From contig DIXT01000003.1 of NCBI GenBank assembly GCA_002436085.1, forward strand, positions 1-30,292: a stretch of 30,292 nucleotides of DNA. The letters run 5' to 3'. This document shows positions 1 to 8,886 of the stretch, piece after piece. The notes beneath the pieces were generated by a model. It did no database searches. It worked only from the letters and a program-made list of their open reading frames with translations, and was not told the DNA's origin. This DNA is from Anaerolineaceae bacterium UBA6073 (GTDB taxonomy: Bacteria > Chloroflexota > Anaerolineae > Anaerolineales > Anaerolineaceae). How positions within the stretch are numbered: the stretch's first letter is position 1; each line of letters begins with the position of its first letter. The position numbers were made by a program, and so were the translations under genes.

Positions 1-1158
1 GACGCATAGGCCTTAATAGTTTAGCCTGATTACTGAGGACACGCACTCACAAAAGCTTAATCAAAGAGAAAGGCAGCTTGCCGCGCCCCCTTCTACAGAT
101 TCAAACGCCCAAGGCATTCCTGCAGCGGGGGCTCGCAACGACGAACATGTCGTCATCGCGAGCGTAATCCCAAACCAGCGCTGCGAGACCATTTGCCAAC
201 GGGCGATGTGCTTTCAAGCCCCGAGCAGTATGGCAAAGGGTCATGGCACTGCGAAGCGTCCCTTGCGGAGTCTGCATTTAAGAAAAGACAAAGGCAGATT
301 GCCGCGCCCCCTTCTACAGATTCAAACGCCCAAGGCATTCCTGCAGCGGGGGCTCGCAACGACGAACATGTCGTCATCGCGAGCGTAATCCCAAACCAGC
401 GCTGCGAGACCATTTGCCAACGGGCGATGTGCTTTCAAGCCCCGAGCAGTATGGCAAAGGGTCATGGCACTGCGAAGCGTCCCTTGCGGAGTCTGCATTT
501 AAGAAAAGACAAAGGCAGATTGCCACGCCCCCTTACCGTAGTTCTGGCTTTCACGTAATTCCAAAAACGGGGGCTCGCAACGACGAATTCTGAGTCACTA
601 CGAGGAAAGAAGCGGTCTACCTGTATCCAGTTCTGCGGTCACTGCGAGACCCTTTGCCACCCAGCAGGGATGACTCATAATCCCGTTTGTTGGCAAAGGG
701 TCGCGGCAGTCTGCCCGTAGATTTTTGGAGAGATCGCTGACGCATGGGCCTTAATAGTTTAGCCTGATTACTGAGGACACGCACTCACAAAAGCTTAATC
801 AAAGAGAAAAGCAGATTGCCGCGCCCCCTTCTACAGAGCTAAACGCCCAAGGCATTCCAGCAGCGGGGGCTCGCAACGACGAACATGTCGTCATCGCGAG
901 CGTAATCCCAAACCGTCGCTGCGAGACCCTTTGCCACCCAGCAGGGATGACTCATAATCCCGTTTGTTGGCAAAGGGTCGTGGCAGTCTGCCCGTAGATT
1001 TTTGGAGAGATCGCTGACGCATAGGCCTTAATAGTTTAGCCTGATTACTGAGGACACGCACTCACAAAAGCTTAATCAAAGACAAAGGCAGATTGCCACG
1101 CCCCCTTCCTGCGGTTCCAACCTTCGTGCAACTCCGATAGCGGGGGCTCGCAACGACG
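1..1158 (-). repeat. Array of structured repeat units, reverse orientation
   Basis: No gene is supported here. Read on the minus strand, the array holds one partial unit (1-143), two shortened units (176-364 and 397-585) and two full 245-bp units (637-881 and 914-1158) of the same family as the array at 15951-18263. Each full unit is an outer stem (CTCGCAACGACG paired with CGTCGCTGCGAG) around three hairpin arms. The shortened units form an almost perfect 221-bp tandem duplication; their middle arm is shorter. Linkers are 32 nt (144-175, 365-396, 882-913) and 51 nt (586-636); the 51-nt linker is the reverse complement of the linker at 16177-16227. Short reading frames inside are repeat translation, not genes. 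Confidence 0.9.
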
Positions 1159-1160
1159 AA

Positions 1161-1370
1161 ATCAGCACCCTTGCGAGCCTGCAAAGCAATACCCGGAGGG
1201 TACTTCGTCTCCCTGCTGATTGAGGGGCAGATTGCTTCAGTCGCTGGCGCTCCTTCGCAACGACGAATCAGCACCCAGGCGTGCTTGCAGAGCTATACCC
1301 GGAGGGGACTTCTTCTCCCTGCTGATTGAGGGGCAGATTGCTTCAGCCGCTCGCGCTCCACGCTCCGCAC
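1161..1370. repeat. Two direct copies of a 106-bp repeat
   Basis: Two tandem copies start with ATCAGCACCC at 1161 and 1267. Each contains the 34-nt module with the small ACCC/GGGT hairpin (1185-1218 and 1291-1324), then a motif of the type CAGATTGCTTCAG followed by a GCGCTCC segment, resembling the short dispersed repeats common in many bacterial genomes. The bases from here to 1530 show no gene; 1370-1480 is unremarkable sequence leading into the promoter region of the ABC operon. Confidence 0.75.
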
Positions 1371-1507
1371 GCAAGCAGTCGTAATGACAGGATCTTCGTA
1401 CCCAAAACGCAGCCATGCCATCTCCACCAAGTATTCCCCTCCCTATACCCCATATTTTCATAGGTTGTTAAGAACCGAAGCGCGTATACTTAATAGCGTG
1501 TAAATCT

Positions 1508-1537
1508 TTGGCTCCGGTGCTTTTCATCGGGTATCAT
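1508..1537 (+). promoter_or_regulatory. Possible promoter of the ABC-2 exporter operon
   Basis: TTGGCT at 1508-1513 is followed after 18 nt by TATCAT at 1532-1537, about 43 nt before the ATPase start. A TATACT at 1485-1490 is an alternative -10. Neither has a good -35, so this is a weak call based on position and partial consensus only. Confidence 0.3.
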
Positions 1538-1579
1538 TACACTCGAAAAAACAGAAAAATAGCCCTTGGGAGATGAATT

Positions 1580-2497
1580 ATGCAGTCGATTCGCGTTAAC
1601 AATATCAGCAAACGCTTTGGAGACACGCAAGCTGTCAAAGACGTTTCGTTTGAGGTCGTGCCGGGCGAGATTTTCGGGCTCCTGGGGCCCAACGGCTCAG
1701 GCAAGACCACCAGCATCCGCATCATCCTGGATATTTTCAAGCCGGACTCCGGCTCGGTGTCCATCCTTGGCGGTCCGATGAGCGAAGCCAAGAAAAACCA
1801 GATTGGCTACCTGCCCGAAGAGCGCGGACTATACCAGGACATCCTCTTAGATAAGTGCCTGGAATACCTTGCTACCCTCAAAGGCATGAGCCCCCAGCAA
1901 ATCAAACAGAAGCTGCCCGCCTACCTTGAAGAGTTTGACCTGAGCGCCCACAAGAAGAAAAAGGTGAAGGAATTGAGCAAGGGCATGCAGCAGAAAGCCC
2001 AGTTGATCGCCACGCTGATTCACGACCCGCAGGTCATCATCATCGACGAACCCTTCAGCGCGCTTGACCCGCTCAACACCCAATTGGTCAAAGATATCCT
2101 CAAGAAGCAGCGCGACGCCGGCAAAACCATCATCATGTGCACGCACCTGATGAACCAGGTGGAACAGCTCTGCGACAAGATTGTGCTGGTCGACAAGGGC
2201 GAAGTGCTGCTTTATGGCGGTCTGCAGGAAATCTATGAAAGCTTCGCGACCGACGATGTGCACATCAACACCAGCGGGGCACTGCCCGCGGCAATCCCTG
2301 GCGTGCAGAAGATTGAACGGCTGAACACCATGATAAAACTGGAACCCCAGCCAGGCGTCAAGCCGCAGGACATCCTGAACACGCTGGTTTCGCAGGGCAT
2401 CCAGCTCAACGCGTTCGAAATCGCGGTGCCTTCCCTCGATGAAATCTTTATCAAAGTGGTGAAAAAAGGAGGGACAGGCGATGAGCAAGACCTTTGA
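1580..2497 (+). CDS. ABC transporter ATP-binding protein (NatA/YhaQ-like exporter)
   Basis: The 305-residue protein is the cytoplasmic motor of an ABC-2 type exporter. Walker A GPNGSGKT is at residues 36-43, the signature LSKGMQQK at 132-139, Walker B ending IIIDEP at about 153-158, D-loop SALD just after, and the switch His at 189. The Q-loop position reads IGYLPEERGLY, where Glu replaces Gln, as is typical of the ABC subfamily that handles two large permeases. The C-terminal 80 residues resemble the accessory domain of this subfamily. The ATG has GGGAG about 8 nt upstream. The next gene begins inside this one (17-nt overlap), so the three genes are translationally linked. The substrate (sodium, peptide or drug) cannot be told from the sequence. 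Confidence 0.93.
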   Translation: MQSIRVNNISKRFGDTQAVKDVSFEVVPGEIFGLLGPNGSGKTTSIRIILDIFKPDSGSVSILGGPMSEAKKNQIGYLPEERGLYQDILLDKCLEYLATLKGMSPQQIKQKLPAYLEEFDLSAHKKKKVKELSKGMQQKAQLIATLIHDPQVIIIDEPFSALDPLNTQLVKDILKKQRDAGKTIIMCTHLMNQVEQLCDKIVLVDKGEVLLYGGLQEIYESFATDDVHINTSGALPAAIPGVQKIERLNTMIKLEPQPGVKPQDILNTLVSQGIQLNAFEIAVPSLDEIFIKVVKKGGTGDEQDL

Positions 2498-3689
2498 GGT
2501 AGCCAGATACGAATACACGCACCACATTGCCCGGCCGCGCTTTTGGATCGCGCTGCTCAGCGTTCCACTAGGAATCGTCCTTGTCATGCTCTTCGCTGCT
2601 GCTCTCTCGCTCTCCTCGATGAGCAAGCTGCCAGTAGGCTATGTGGACGAGGCCAATTTGATCACCAAGCCGTTTACCGCCCCTGAAAAGCCGTCGCTGT
2701 TCGAGCCGGTCATCCCGATGGTCCCATTTGCCTCCGCAGAAGAGGCGCGCGCCGCCGCGGAGCGCGGCGATATCCAGGCCTACTTTGTAGTCCCGCAAGG
2801 CTACGAATCCACTTTTCAGGTGAAGTACTACTTTAACGAACCCCTGACCAGCACAATCCGCGGGCAAATCCGCAGCCTGCTGACCGAAAACCTTTTTACA
2901 GGCGTGAACATTCCCAATCAAGCCCGCCTGGAAGCCGGCAGCCTGTACACCCTCATTTCCCTGGACGGCACCCGCAGCGCTGCTGAAAACGAAATCGCAA
3001 AAATCATCGTCCCGCTGGTTGTTGGTATGCTTTTCGTGATCGTGGTGCTTTCCAGCGGCGGTTATTTGCTGCAGGCGGTGGTGGAGGAAAAAGAAAACCG
3101 CACTATGGAACTGATGGTAACTTCTGTCTCGCCCAATGAACTGATGGCTGGCAAGATTATCGGCAATCTCAGCGTTGGTCTGACTCAAATCCTGGTGTGG
3201 GCGCTGCTCGCGGCAATCTTTGTGCTCGCGCTGGGCGACCGCATCCCCTTCCTGCGGGATATCCAAATCTCGTGGACCAACATGCTGCTCAGCCTGCTCC
3301 TGCTGCTGCCTTCCTTCGTTTTCACATCCGCGCTGATGGCAATTCTGGGCGCCACCGTGACGGATACCCAGGAAGCCACCCAGGTGACTGGTCTGATTAC
3401 CTTCCCGATCCTGATTCCGTATTACTTCGCTTCCTTGCTGATGACGCACCCGAACGGCGGGTTCGCGCGGGCTTTAAGCTACTTTCCACTCAGCGCGCCG
3501 GTGGCGATGACCCTGCGCATGGCGTTCACGCAAGTACCCGCCTGGGAACTGGCGCTGGTCATCGCGATGCTGGTGCTCTTTTCCGCGCTCACTATCTGGC
3601 TGGCGGGTAAAGCTTTCCGCATGGGCATGCTGCAGTACTCCAAGCGCATCAAACTCAGCCAGCTTTTCAAGAAGGGAGGCGCGCTGTGA
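2481..3689 (+). CDS. ABC-2 type permease, first subunit
   Basis: This 402-residue membrane protein has one N-terminal transmembrane helix (about 22-46), a large extracytoplasmic domain (about 50-175) and a C-terminal block of five or so helices (about 178-385), the layout of ABC-2 permeases of the NatB/YhaP group. The conserved stretch EEKENRTMELMVTSVSP near residue 206-222 is the characteristic cytoplasmic segment after the second helix that contacts the ATPase. GGAGGG lies about 7 nt before the ATG, inside the ATPase gene. Its stop codon overlaps the GTG start of the next permease by 4 nt. The partner ATPase and second permease imply a heterodimeric exporter. Confidence 0.9.
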   Translation: MSKTFEVARYEYTHHIARPRFWIALLSVPLGIVLVMLFAAALSLSSMSKLPVGYVDEANLITKPFTAPEKPSLFEPVIPMVPFASAEEARAAAERGDIQAYFVVPQGYESTFQVKYYFNEPLTSTIRGQIRSLLTENLFTGVNIPNQARLEAGSLYTLISLDGTRSAAENEIAKIIVPLVVGMLFVIVVLSSGGYLLQAVVEEKENRTMELMVTSVSPNELMAGKIIGNLSVGLTQILVWALLAAIFVLALGDRIPFLRDIQISWTNMLLSLLLLLPSFVFTSALMAILGATVTDTQEATQVTGLITFPILIPYYFASLLMTHPNGGFARALSYFPLSAPVAMTLRMAFTQVPAWELALVIAMLVLFSALTIWLAGKAFRMGMLQYSKRIKLSQLFKKGGAL

Positions 3690-4924
3690 ATAAAACCTGG
3701 AGCGTTTTCAAACACGAGTTCCTGACAACCATCAGCCGCCGTTCATTTATCCTCACGCTGATCCTTGTCCCGCTCATTCCTGCGCTTGTGCTGTGGATCC
3801 TGGGCAACCTGAGCGAGTCGCAATCCCAGAGCTTGACGCAGGTCTTCACCGGCGGGCAAACCGCCTCGGCTTTGCCTTACGGCGCGGTCGATCACAGCGG
3901 TTTGCTGACGGAAGCCCCGGACTGGCTCACCGGTGGAACGATTGTGCTCCTCCCCTCCGCGGAGGAAGCCCACCAACTGCTGCAGGAAGGCAAGTTGCAG
4001 GGTTATTACGAGATCCCACAGGATTATCTGCAGAGCGGCAAAGTTTCCCTTTTCCGCGAAGACGTCAATCCGGTCACCGGCTTTGAACAGACCAGCGCGA
4101 TGGAAAACCTGATCGCCTACAACCTGCTCGGCAGGGACCAGGACCTGTATCTCAAGTACACCAATCCGGTCTCGTTTGTGCTCGAAGAGGTGAACCCCGC
4201 CATCGCCGAGACGCGCGATACCGAGGACCCGCTCGCCTTTTTTGTCCCATACGGCGTCACGCTCTTCTTCTACATGATCGTGTTTATCACCTCCAGCATG
4301 CTGCTGAATACAGTCGGCAAGGATAAAGACAACCGCGTGATGGAAGTGCTGCTCTCCTCGGTGAAATCTACCAACCTGTTCATCGGCAAGCTGACAGGTT
4401 TGGGACTCGCCGGTTTGCTGCAATTGGTTGTGTGGTTTGGCGCGGCGCTGGTATTGCTGCACGTGACTGGGCAAACCTTCTCCCTTCCAATTGCCATAAA
4501 CTTGCCCGCCGCGCTTTATGTGTATGGCATCCTGTTCTTTATCGTCGGGTTCATTTTCTACGCCAGCTTGATGGCGGGCATCGGCGCGATGGCTCCCAAT
4601 CTGCGCGAAGGCAGCCAATCCACCTTTTTCGTGGCGCTTCCGCTTATTCTCACGGTGGTGGCGGTTAACAGCCTGATCCAGATGCCGCACGGGGGGCTGG
4701 CCACTGTGCTCAGCCTGCTGCCGCCCACCGCGCCCGTCGCCATGATGACCCGCCTGACCATTGGCGGCGTGCCGGGCTGGCAAATCGCGCTGGCTTTCGG
4801 GCTGCTGGCGCTCACCGATGTGTTCCTTATCAAAGGCGTGTCAAACCTGTTCCGCTCGCAAAACCTGCTGACCGGCAGCAAATTCTCCTTCAAACTTTTC
4901 CTGAGGGAATTGGTTCGCCGCTAA
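3686..4924 (+). CDS. ABC-2 type permease, second subunit
   Basis: The 412-residue protein is a diverged paralogue of the upstream permease with the same layout: one N-terminal helix (about 18-40), an extracytoplasmic domain, then a multi-helix block from about residue 190. The diagnostic segment reads KDKDNRVMEVLLSSVKS, matching the EEKENRTMELMVTSVSP of its neighbour. Translation starts at a GTG that overlaps the previous stop (GTGA), with GGGAGG about 6 nt upstream. It ends the operon and is followed 18 nt later by an intrinsic terminator. The two permeases probably pair around the ATPase dimer. The transported molecule is unknown. Confidence 0.9.
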   Translation: MNKTWSVFKHEFLTTISRRSFILTLILVPLIPALVLWILGNLSESQSQSLTQVFTGGQTASALPYGAVDHSGLLTEAPDWLTGGTIVLLPSAEEAHQLLQEGKLQGYYEIPQDYLQSGKVSLFREDVNPVTGFEQTSAMENLIAYNLLGRDQDLYLKYTNPVSFVLEEVNPAIAETRDTEDPLAFFVPYGVTLFFYMIVFITSSMLLNTVGKDKDNRVMEVLLSSVKSTNLFIGKLTGLGLAGLLQLVVWFGAALVLLHVTGQTFSLPIAINLPAALYVYGILFFIVGFIFYASLMAGIGAMAPNLREGSQSTFFVALPLILTVVAVNSLIQMPHGGLATVLSLLPPTAPVAMMTRLTIGGVPGWQIALAFGLLALTDVFLIKGVSNLFRSQNLLTGSKFSFKLFLRELVRR

Positions 4925-4942
4925 GGCTTGCAGTTGTTTTCC

Positions 4943-4971
4943 AAACCCCGCCCTATCGGACGGGGTTTTTT
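4943..4971 (+). terminator. Intrinsic terminator of the ABC-2 operon
   Basis: The arms AACCCCGCCC and GGACGGGGTT pair with one C/A mismatch around a TATC loop and are followed directly by a run of T. It sits 18 nt after the last permease stop codon. Confidence 0.85.
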
Positions 4972-5238
4972 GTCGGGTTTCGCAGGGCGTAGATGACAAA
5001 GCCCCACAGTACTGCTATGCGCAATACTCGCGCAACCAATTGCCTGGTTTGATGAAGGACGTCTTTCCGCTGACGATACTCTCCAATATCTTGTGCCCGA
5101 AACAGAACTACCTGTCCAGGCGCAAAGTACGCGGGGACAAAGCGCTTTTCTCTGAACGCTGCCGAAGCGTAAAAGGATTAGAATATCGTCAGAGAAAGCC
5201 AGGCATTGAAGACCGCTTCAGGTAAGCTAGGAATGACA
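4972..5238. other. Intergenic region without a recognisable gene
   Basis: About 270 bases between the terminator and the first lipoprotein hold no supported gene. A TAGAAT at 5179-5184 could be a -10 element for the lipoprotein, but no good -35 accompanies it. Confidence 0.5.
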
Positions 5239-6318
5239 ATGAAACTAAACAACCACCGCTGGATTTGGCTTATGCTGGCAGGCTTTCTGCTGGCTGCCTG
5301 CAACTTCCCGGGCGGCGCAACCCCGACAGACCCGATGGCGGAAGTGCGCACCGCAGCCGCGCTCACGGTTCAAGCCATGGCCACCCAGGCAGCACCCACC
5401 CAAACCGCGCCTGCCCTGCCAACCCTGACCCCGCCGCCCGCCGCGTCTGCCAGCGCCACGCCCAACCCGGACCTCCCTTGCAACCTTGCTGAATTCGTAT
5501 CCGAAAGCGTTCCGGACGGAAGCCAATTCTTCCCCGGGTCGGTTTTTGTCAAAAGCTGGACCTTGCGCAATGCCGGGAGCTGTGTTTGGACGACAGCTTA
5601 CCAGCTCGAGTACGTCTCCGGCAATATCCCCGACATCCTCTCACTCCAGAAACTCACCAACAGCGCGGTCGCGCCCGGGCAAACGCTGGTCATCATGCTC
5701 AGCATCATGCTGCCGCAAGAACCGGGGGATTACCGCGCGGATTTCCGCCTGCGGGACGCTGATGGAACAGCTTTCAGCTTCAAGAACCCTGAGAAGACCT
5801 TCTGGGCAGACGTGGAAGTGGTAAACACGGACATTAACCTGGCGGAGAATTTGTGCGCAGCGGAATGGACCAGCGGCGCTGGGCAACTGAGCTGCCCCGG
5901 TAAGTCCGGCACAGCGGACGGCTTTGCCTACACGGACCCCAAACCAGTGCTGGAAAACGGCGCGCAAGACGATGAACTCGCGCTGTGGCTCAGCCCGCAG
6001 AACACACAAAATGGATACATTCAGGGCGTATTCCCGGCTCAGCTCATCCCTTCGGGGGCGCGTTTTGAAGCTGTGTTGGGCTGTGCGAAGAACGCTGCTG
6101 CCTGCGACGCCGACTTTTCCTTGCTGGCGCAGGCCGGCCTCGAAACCCCGCGCCTGCTGGCTGCCTGGAATGAGACCAACGACGGCGCTTTTCATCGTAT
6201 AAGCTACGACCTCAGCGACCTGGCCGGGCAGAACCTGCGCCTGATTTTGCGCGTGGACTCCCGCGGTTCAGCCTTGGATGACGTCCTGCATCTGCTCATG
6301 CCCGTGCTCCGGAATTAA
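5239..6318 (+). CDS. Lipoprotein with Nbr1-type Ig-like domain
   Basis: The 359-residue protein starts with a lipoprotein signal: basic N-terminus, hydrophobic core and the lipobox LLAAC with Cys21 as the lipid anchor. A low-complexity Thr/Ala/Pro stalk (about 25-80) leads to an Ig-like domain of the kind first named from human Nbr1 (about 85-190; landmarks are the SWTLRNAG segment, the Trp in CVWTTAY and PGDYRADFRL). The C-terminal 150 residues have several cysteines and look like an extracellular beta-rich domain that I do not recognise. ATG at 5239 is preferred because AGGA lies 6 nt before it; an ATG at 5233 abuts that site and a TTG at 5206 lacks one. It is probably anchored on the outer face of the membrane. 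Function unknown. Confidence 0.85.
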   Translation: MKLNNHRWIWLMLAGFLLAACNFPGGATPTDPMAEVRTAAALTVQAMATQAAPTQTAPALPTLTPPPAASASATPNPDLPCNLAEFVSESVPDGSQFFPGSVFVKSWTLRNAGSCVWTTAYQLEYVSGNIPDILSLQKLTNSAVAPGQTLVIMLSIMLPQEPGDYRADFRLRDADGTAFSFKNPEKTFWADVEVVNTDINLAENLCAAEWTSGAGQLSCPGKSGTADGFAYTDPKPVLENGAQDDELALWLSPQNTQNGYIQGVFPAQLIPSGARFEAVLGCAKNAAACDADFSLLAQAGLETPRLLAAWNETNDGAFHRISYDLSDLAGQNLRLILRVDSRGSALDDVLHLLMPVLRN

Positions 6319-6436
6319 ACGCTTTCCGGCATGCACAGCAATCTCGAAGCAATGGGGTGCTGCGGCGGCAGCCAAAAACAGGCGCTCCGCCGCTGGAGCT
6401 AAGGTCCTGAGAGCCTCCGACGAGACTCAGCCTGAC

Positions 6437-6464
6437 TTGACAAATCCGGCTGAAGCTCTACAAT
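6437..6464 (+). promoter_or_regulatory. Sigma70-type promoter for the second lipoprotein
   Basis: A perfect TTGACA (6437-6442) is followed after 16 nt by TACAAT (6459-6464), about 50 nt before the ATG at 6516. This indicates that the second lipoprotein is transcribed on its own. Confidence 0.75.
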
Positions 6465-6515
6465 AGAAAATCATGCGCGTTGCAATGGCAATTTCTGCGT
6501 AGGATGGAGTTTCTG

Positions 6516-7142
6516 ATGAACAAAAGAACAATTTCAAGCGTATTCTTTTCCGCTGTAATTATTTCAGCGCTGCTGCTTTCTGGCTGCGCTGCAAGCACCC
6601 CTACCCTCAGCCCCGACCAAATAATGACTGGCGTTGCCCAGACTGTGGAAGTGGACTTTACGCGCACAGCCATAGCCCGCCCAACCGACACCCCCACGCC
6701 GCTGCCGACCCCGACCAACACCCCTATGCCGCCCACGGCTACCTTCCCGCCCACCAACACCCCGGCTACCCCGGCTGCCGGCGCCACCGCCACTACAGCC
6801 CCCGGCGGACGCGACGCGGGAGTTTGGGTCTCCAGTAATCCTGCGGATAATTCCAACATCACGGCCGGGCTGCCCTTCGACGTGGTCCTGACCCTGATGA
6901 ACACCGGCACTACCACCTGGACGACCGCTTACGCGATTAAATTCGTCAGCGGCGATAGATTGGGCGCCAGTGAAACTATGACCATGCCCTACGAAGTGCC
7001 CCCCACCAAAACGGTCACCTTCACCATGAAGTTCACCGCGCCAGCTACCGGAGGCAAGGTGCGCGGCGATTGGGCGATGGTCAACGCGGCTGGCACTTCG
7101 TTCTCCTCCTTCTATTTTGAATACAATATCGTGACGCCGTAG
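6516..7142 (+). CDS. Lipoprotein with Thr/Pro stalk and Nbr1-type Ig-like domain
   Basis: The 208-residue product has a lipoprotein signal ending in LLLSGC (Cys24), a stalk rich in TPTP-like repeats (about 60-100) and a C-terminal Ig-like domain of the Nbr1 type (about 108-208; landmarks NTGTTTWTTAYAIKFVSGD and the final GDWAMVNAAG strand). The ATG at 6516 is chosen over an upstream frame start at 6480 because GGAG lies 6 nt before it and the signal peptide then begins properly. It is a shorter relative of the lipoprotein just upstream; shared domain order suggests an old duplication. The role is unknown; such domains on stalks usually mediate binding at the cell surface. Confidence 0.85.
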   Translation: MNKRTISSVFFSAVIISALLLSGCAASTPTLSPDQIMTGVAQTVEVDFTRTAIARPTDTPTPLPTPTNTPMPPTATFPPTNTPATPAAGATATTAPGGRDAGVWVSSNPADNSNITAGLPFDVVLTLMNTGTTTWTTAYAIKFVSGDRLGASETMTMPYEVPPTKTVTFTMKFTAPATGGKVRGDWAMVNAAGTSFSSFYFEYNIVTP

Positions 7143-7165
7143 CAAGCCCCTTTCCGGAGCGCTCC

Positions 7166-8194
7166 ATGCCCCTTGAAGCAGAAATCAAAGCCGAGGCTCT
7201 CAAGCTCGGCTTTGTTGTTAGTGGAATTGCCCGGCCCGCACAGCCCGAAACTTTCCCAAGCTATCAGAGCTGGATTGCCGAAGGCTGCCACGCCGGGATG
7301 GCTTACCTTGCCCGACCTGAAAGCCTGAGCGCGCGCGCGGACCCCGAAAGCCTCCTACCCGGCAGCCGCTCAATTATCTGTGTAGGCCTGCCCTACCCGC
7401 CCCCAGAGACTTCTGAGCCTGCCGCCATGACTGGAAAGGGCGCCATTGCTGCTTACGCGCTCCAGCCAGATTATCACGACGTAATGACCGCCAAACTGAA
7501 ACAACTCGGCCAGCGGCTGACTGAATTGGCTGGTCGTCCGGTAAGCTTTCGCGCATGTGTGGACAGCGCGCCTATCCTGGAAAAAGACTTTGCCAGGCAG
7601 GCGGGCTTAGGTTGGATCGGGCGCAACTCGCTGCTAAGCGCGCCGGGCTTTGGCACCTACCTGGTTCCCGGGGAGCTGTTTACCGACCTGGAGCTGACGC
7701 CCGACGCTCCCCTGCCGGGCGACCCCTGCCGCGATTGCTGTCTGTGCGTGGAAGCCTGCCCCACCCAGGCGCTGCGCCCTAACCGCTCCGTGGATGCCCG
7801 CCGTTGTCTGAGTTACCTTAGCATCGAACACCGCGGCGCGATCCCCGCAGAGCTGCGCCCAAAGCTTGGCCCGCGCGTATTTGGCTGCGACACCTGCCAG
7901 AGCGTTTGCCCGCTTAATCAGTATGTAACGACCGCCGCAGCCGCCCCAGCGCTCATCTCCGCTTTCCCGGACCTGATAGAGGAATTTATGCTGGACGAAG
8001 CAGCCTGGAAAGCCAGATACAAGGGTACGCCTGTGCTGCGCGCAAGGTTCGCGGGCTATCGCCGCAATCTGGCAATCGCCATGGCAAACATGCGTGCCGT
8101 AGGGGCTGCACAGGCATTGCAAACCGCTCTGGAGGAGGAATTGTCCGCGGATTTGCGCGAGACTTTCCTGTGGGCGCTGGCCCAACTGAGTTGA
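7166..8194 (+). CDS. queG: Epoxyqueuosine reductase
   Basis: QueG reduces epoxyqueuosine to queuosine in tRNA anticodons, the last step of the pathway, using cobalamin and two 4Fe-4S clusters. The 342-residue protein shows the N-terminal catalytic region with VDSAP (132-136), whose Asp matches the family's proposed proton donor, followed by GLGWIGRN. The ferredoxin-like part has C188-x2-C191-x2-C194-x3-CP and a second set C214, C241-x2-C244-x3-CP. The C-terminal 85 residues are the HEAT-like extension that holds tRNA. CGGAG lies about 8 nt before the ATG. The gene starts 23 nt after the lipoprotein and may be co-transcribed. No other queuosine gene is in the window. Confidence 0.93.
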   Translation: MPLEAEIKAEALKLGFVVSGIARPAQPETFPSYQSWIAEGCHAGMAYLARPESLSARADPESLLPGSRSIICVGLPYPPPETSEPAAMTGKGAIAAYALQPDYHDVMTAKLKQLGQRLTELAGRPVSFRACVDSAPILEKDFARQAGLGWIGRNSLLSAPGFGTYLVPGELFTDLELTPDAPLPGDPCRDCCLCVEACPTQALRPNRSVDARRCLSYLSIEHRGAIPAELRPKLGPRVFGCDTCQSVCPLNQYVTTAAAAPALISAFPDLIEEFMLDEAAWKARYKGTPVLRARFAGYRRNLAIAMANMRAVGAAQALQTALEEELSADLRETFLWALAQLS

Positions 8195-8350
8195 AACATC
8201 AGACGGTTTTAGAGACAGGAGAGGGTATGACACCTTCTCTCGGGACTGCTTGCGTGCCGTAGGCAAGGTGCCCGCAGGGCGGATGAGGGGCACGCTAAAC
8301 CCTCATCAGTTTGTAGGGCAGCTTGCGTCTTTCAAGCCGCCGTTCGTCAG

Positions 8351-8757
8351 TGCCTGCAGGGCACAGTCTCTTTGTCGCTGCGAGCCCCCGCTGTTGACAT
8401 GACTATAACCTTGAGATAACTGAAGGGGGCGTGGCAGTCTGCCTTCATGCCAGCAGGGAGACAACGTGCCCTCTGGGTATTGCTGCGCTGTGTTCGCTAA
8501 TACGAAATTGCACCTAAGCTCGCAATTTTCACGCCGCTGTCCGTCTTTGCCTGCAGGGCACAGTCTCTTTGTCGCTGCGAGCCCCCGCTGTTGGCATGAC
8601 TATAACCTTGAGATAACTGAAGGGGGCATGGCAGTCTGCCTTCATGCCAGCGGGGAGACATAGTGCTCTCTGGGTATTGCTGTGCTGTGTTCGCTAAGAC
8701 GAACCTTTATTAGCCTTTCGGAAATTCCACCTAAGCTCGCAATTTTCATGCCGCCAG
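8351..8757 (+). repeat. Pair of 197-bp direct repeats
   Basis: Copy one starts at 8351 and copy two at 8548, both with TGCCTGCAGGGCACAG. Each contains the first arm of the large repeat unit (GCGAGCCCCC, a 35-nt loop, then GGGGGC) but not the other two arms, and each is followed by the 34-nt CCC-TC-GGG module (8451-8484 and 8648-8681). Copy two carries about 20 extra bases near 8705. Confidence 0.8.
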
Positions 8758-8815
8758 TTTTGCAAAGAAAAAGTCGCAACTATTCCGAAAACCTCAGTTG
8801 TCGTGCAATTTTGGC

Positions 8816-8886
8816 GTAGGGGCGAAGCATCCCCACCCGGACGCTTTACCTAATATGATGAACTGATAAGGGATGCTTCGCCCTAC
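8816..8886. repeat. Palindromic element of the GTAGGGGCGAAGC type
   Basis: The left arm GTAGGGGCGAAGCATCCC (8816-8833) is matched by GGGATGCTTCGCCCTAC (8870-8886) with one bulged base, around a 36-nt loop. It has the look of a small non-autonomous palindromic repeat. It is too far from queG to be its obvious terminator and lacks a T run. Confidence 0.75.

Noticed and set aside
3743..4783. Long antisense frames over the ABC permease (also 1847-2626, 2568-3449, 9245-10105, 19597-20424)
   Set aside because: They lie opposite genes with clear domain motifs and their peptides are rich in His/Gln/Arg as expected from antisense of GC-rich coding sequence.
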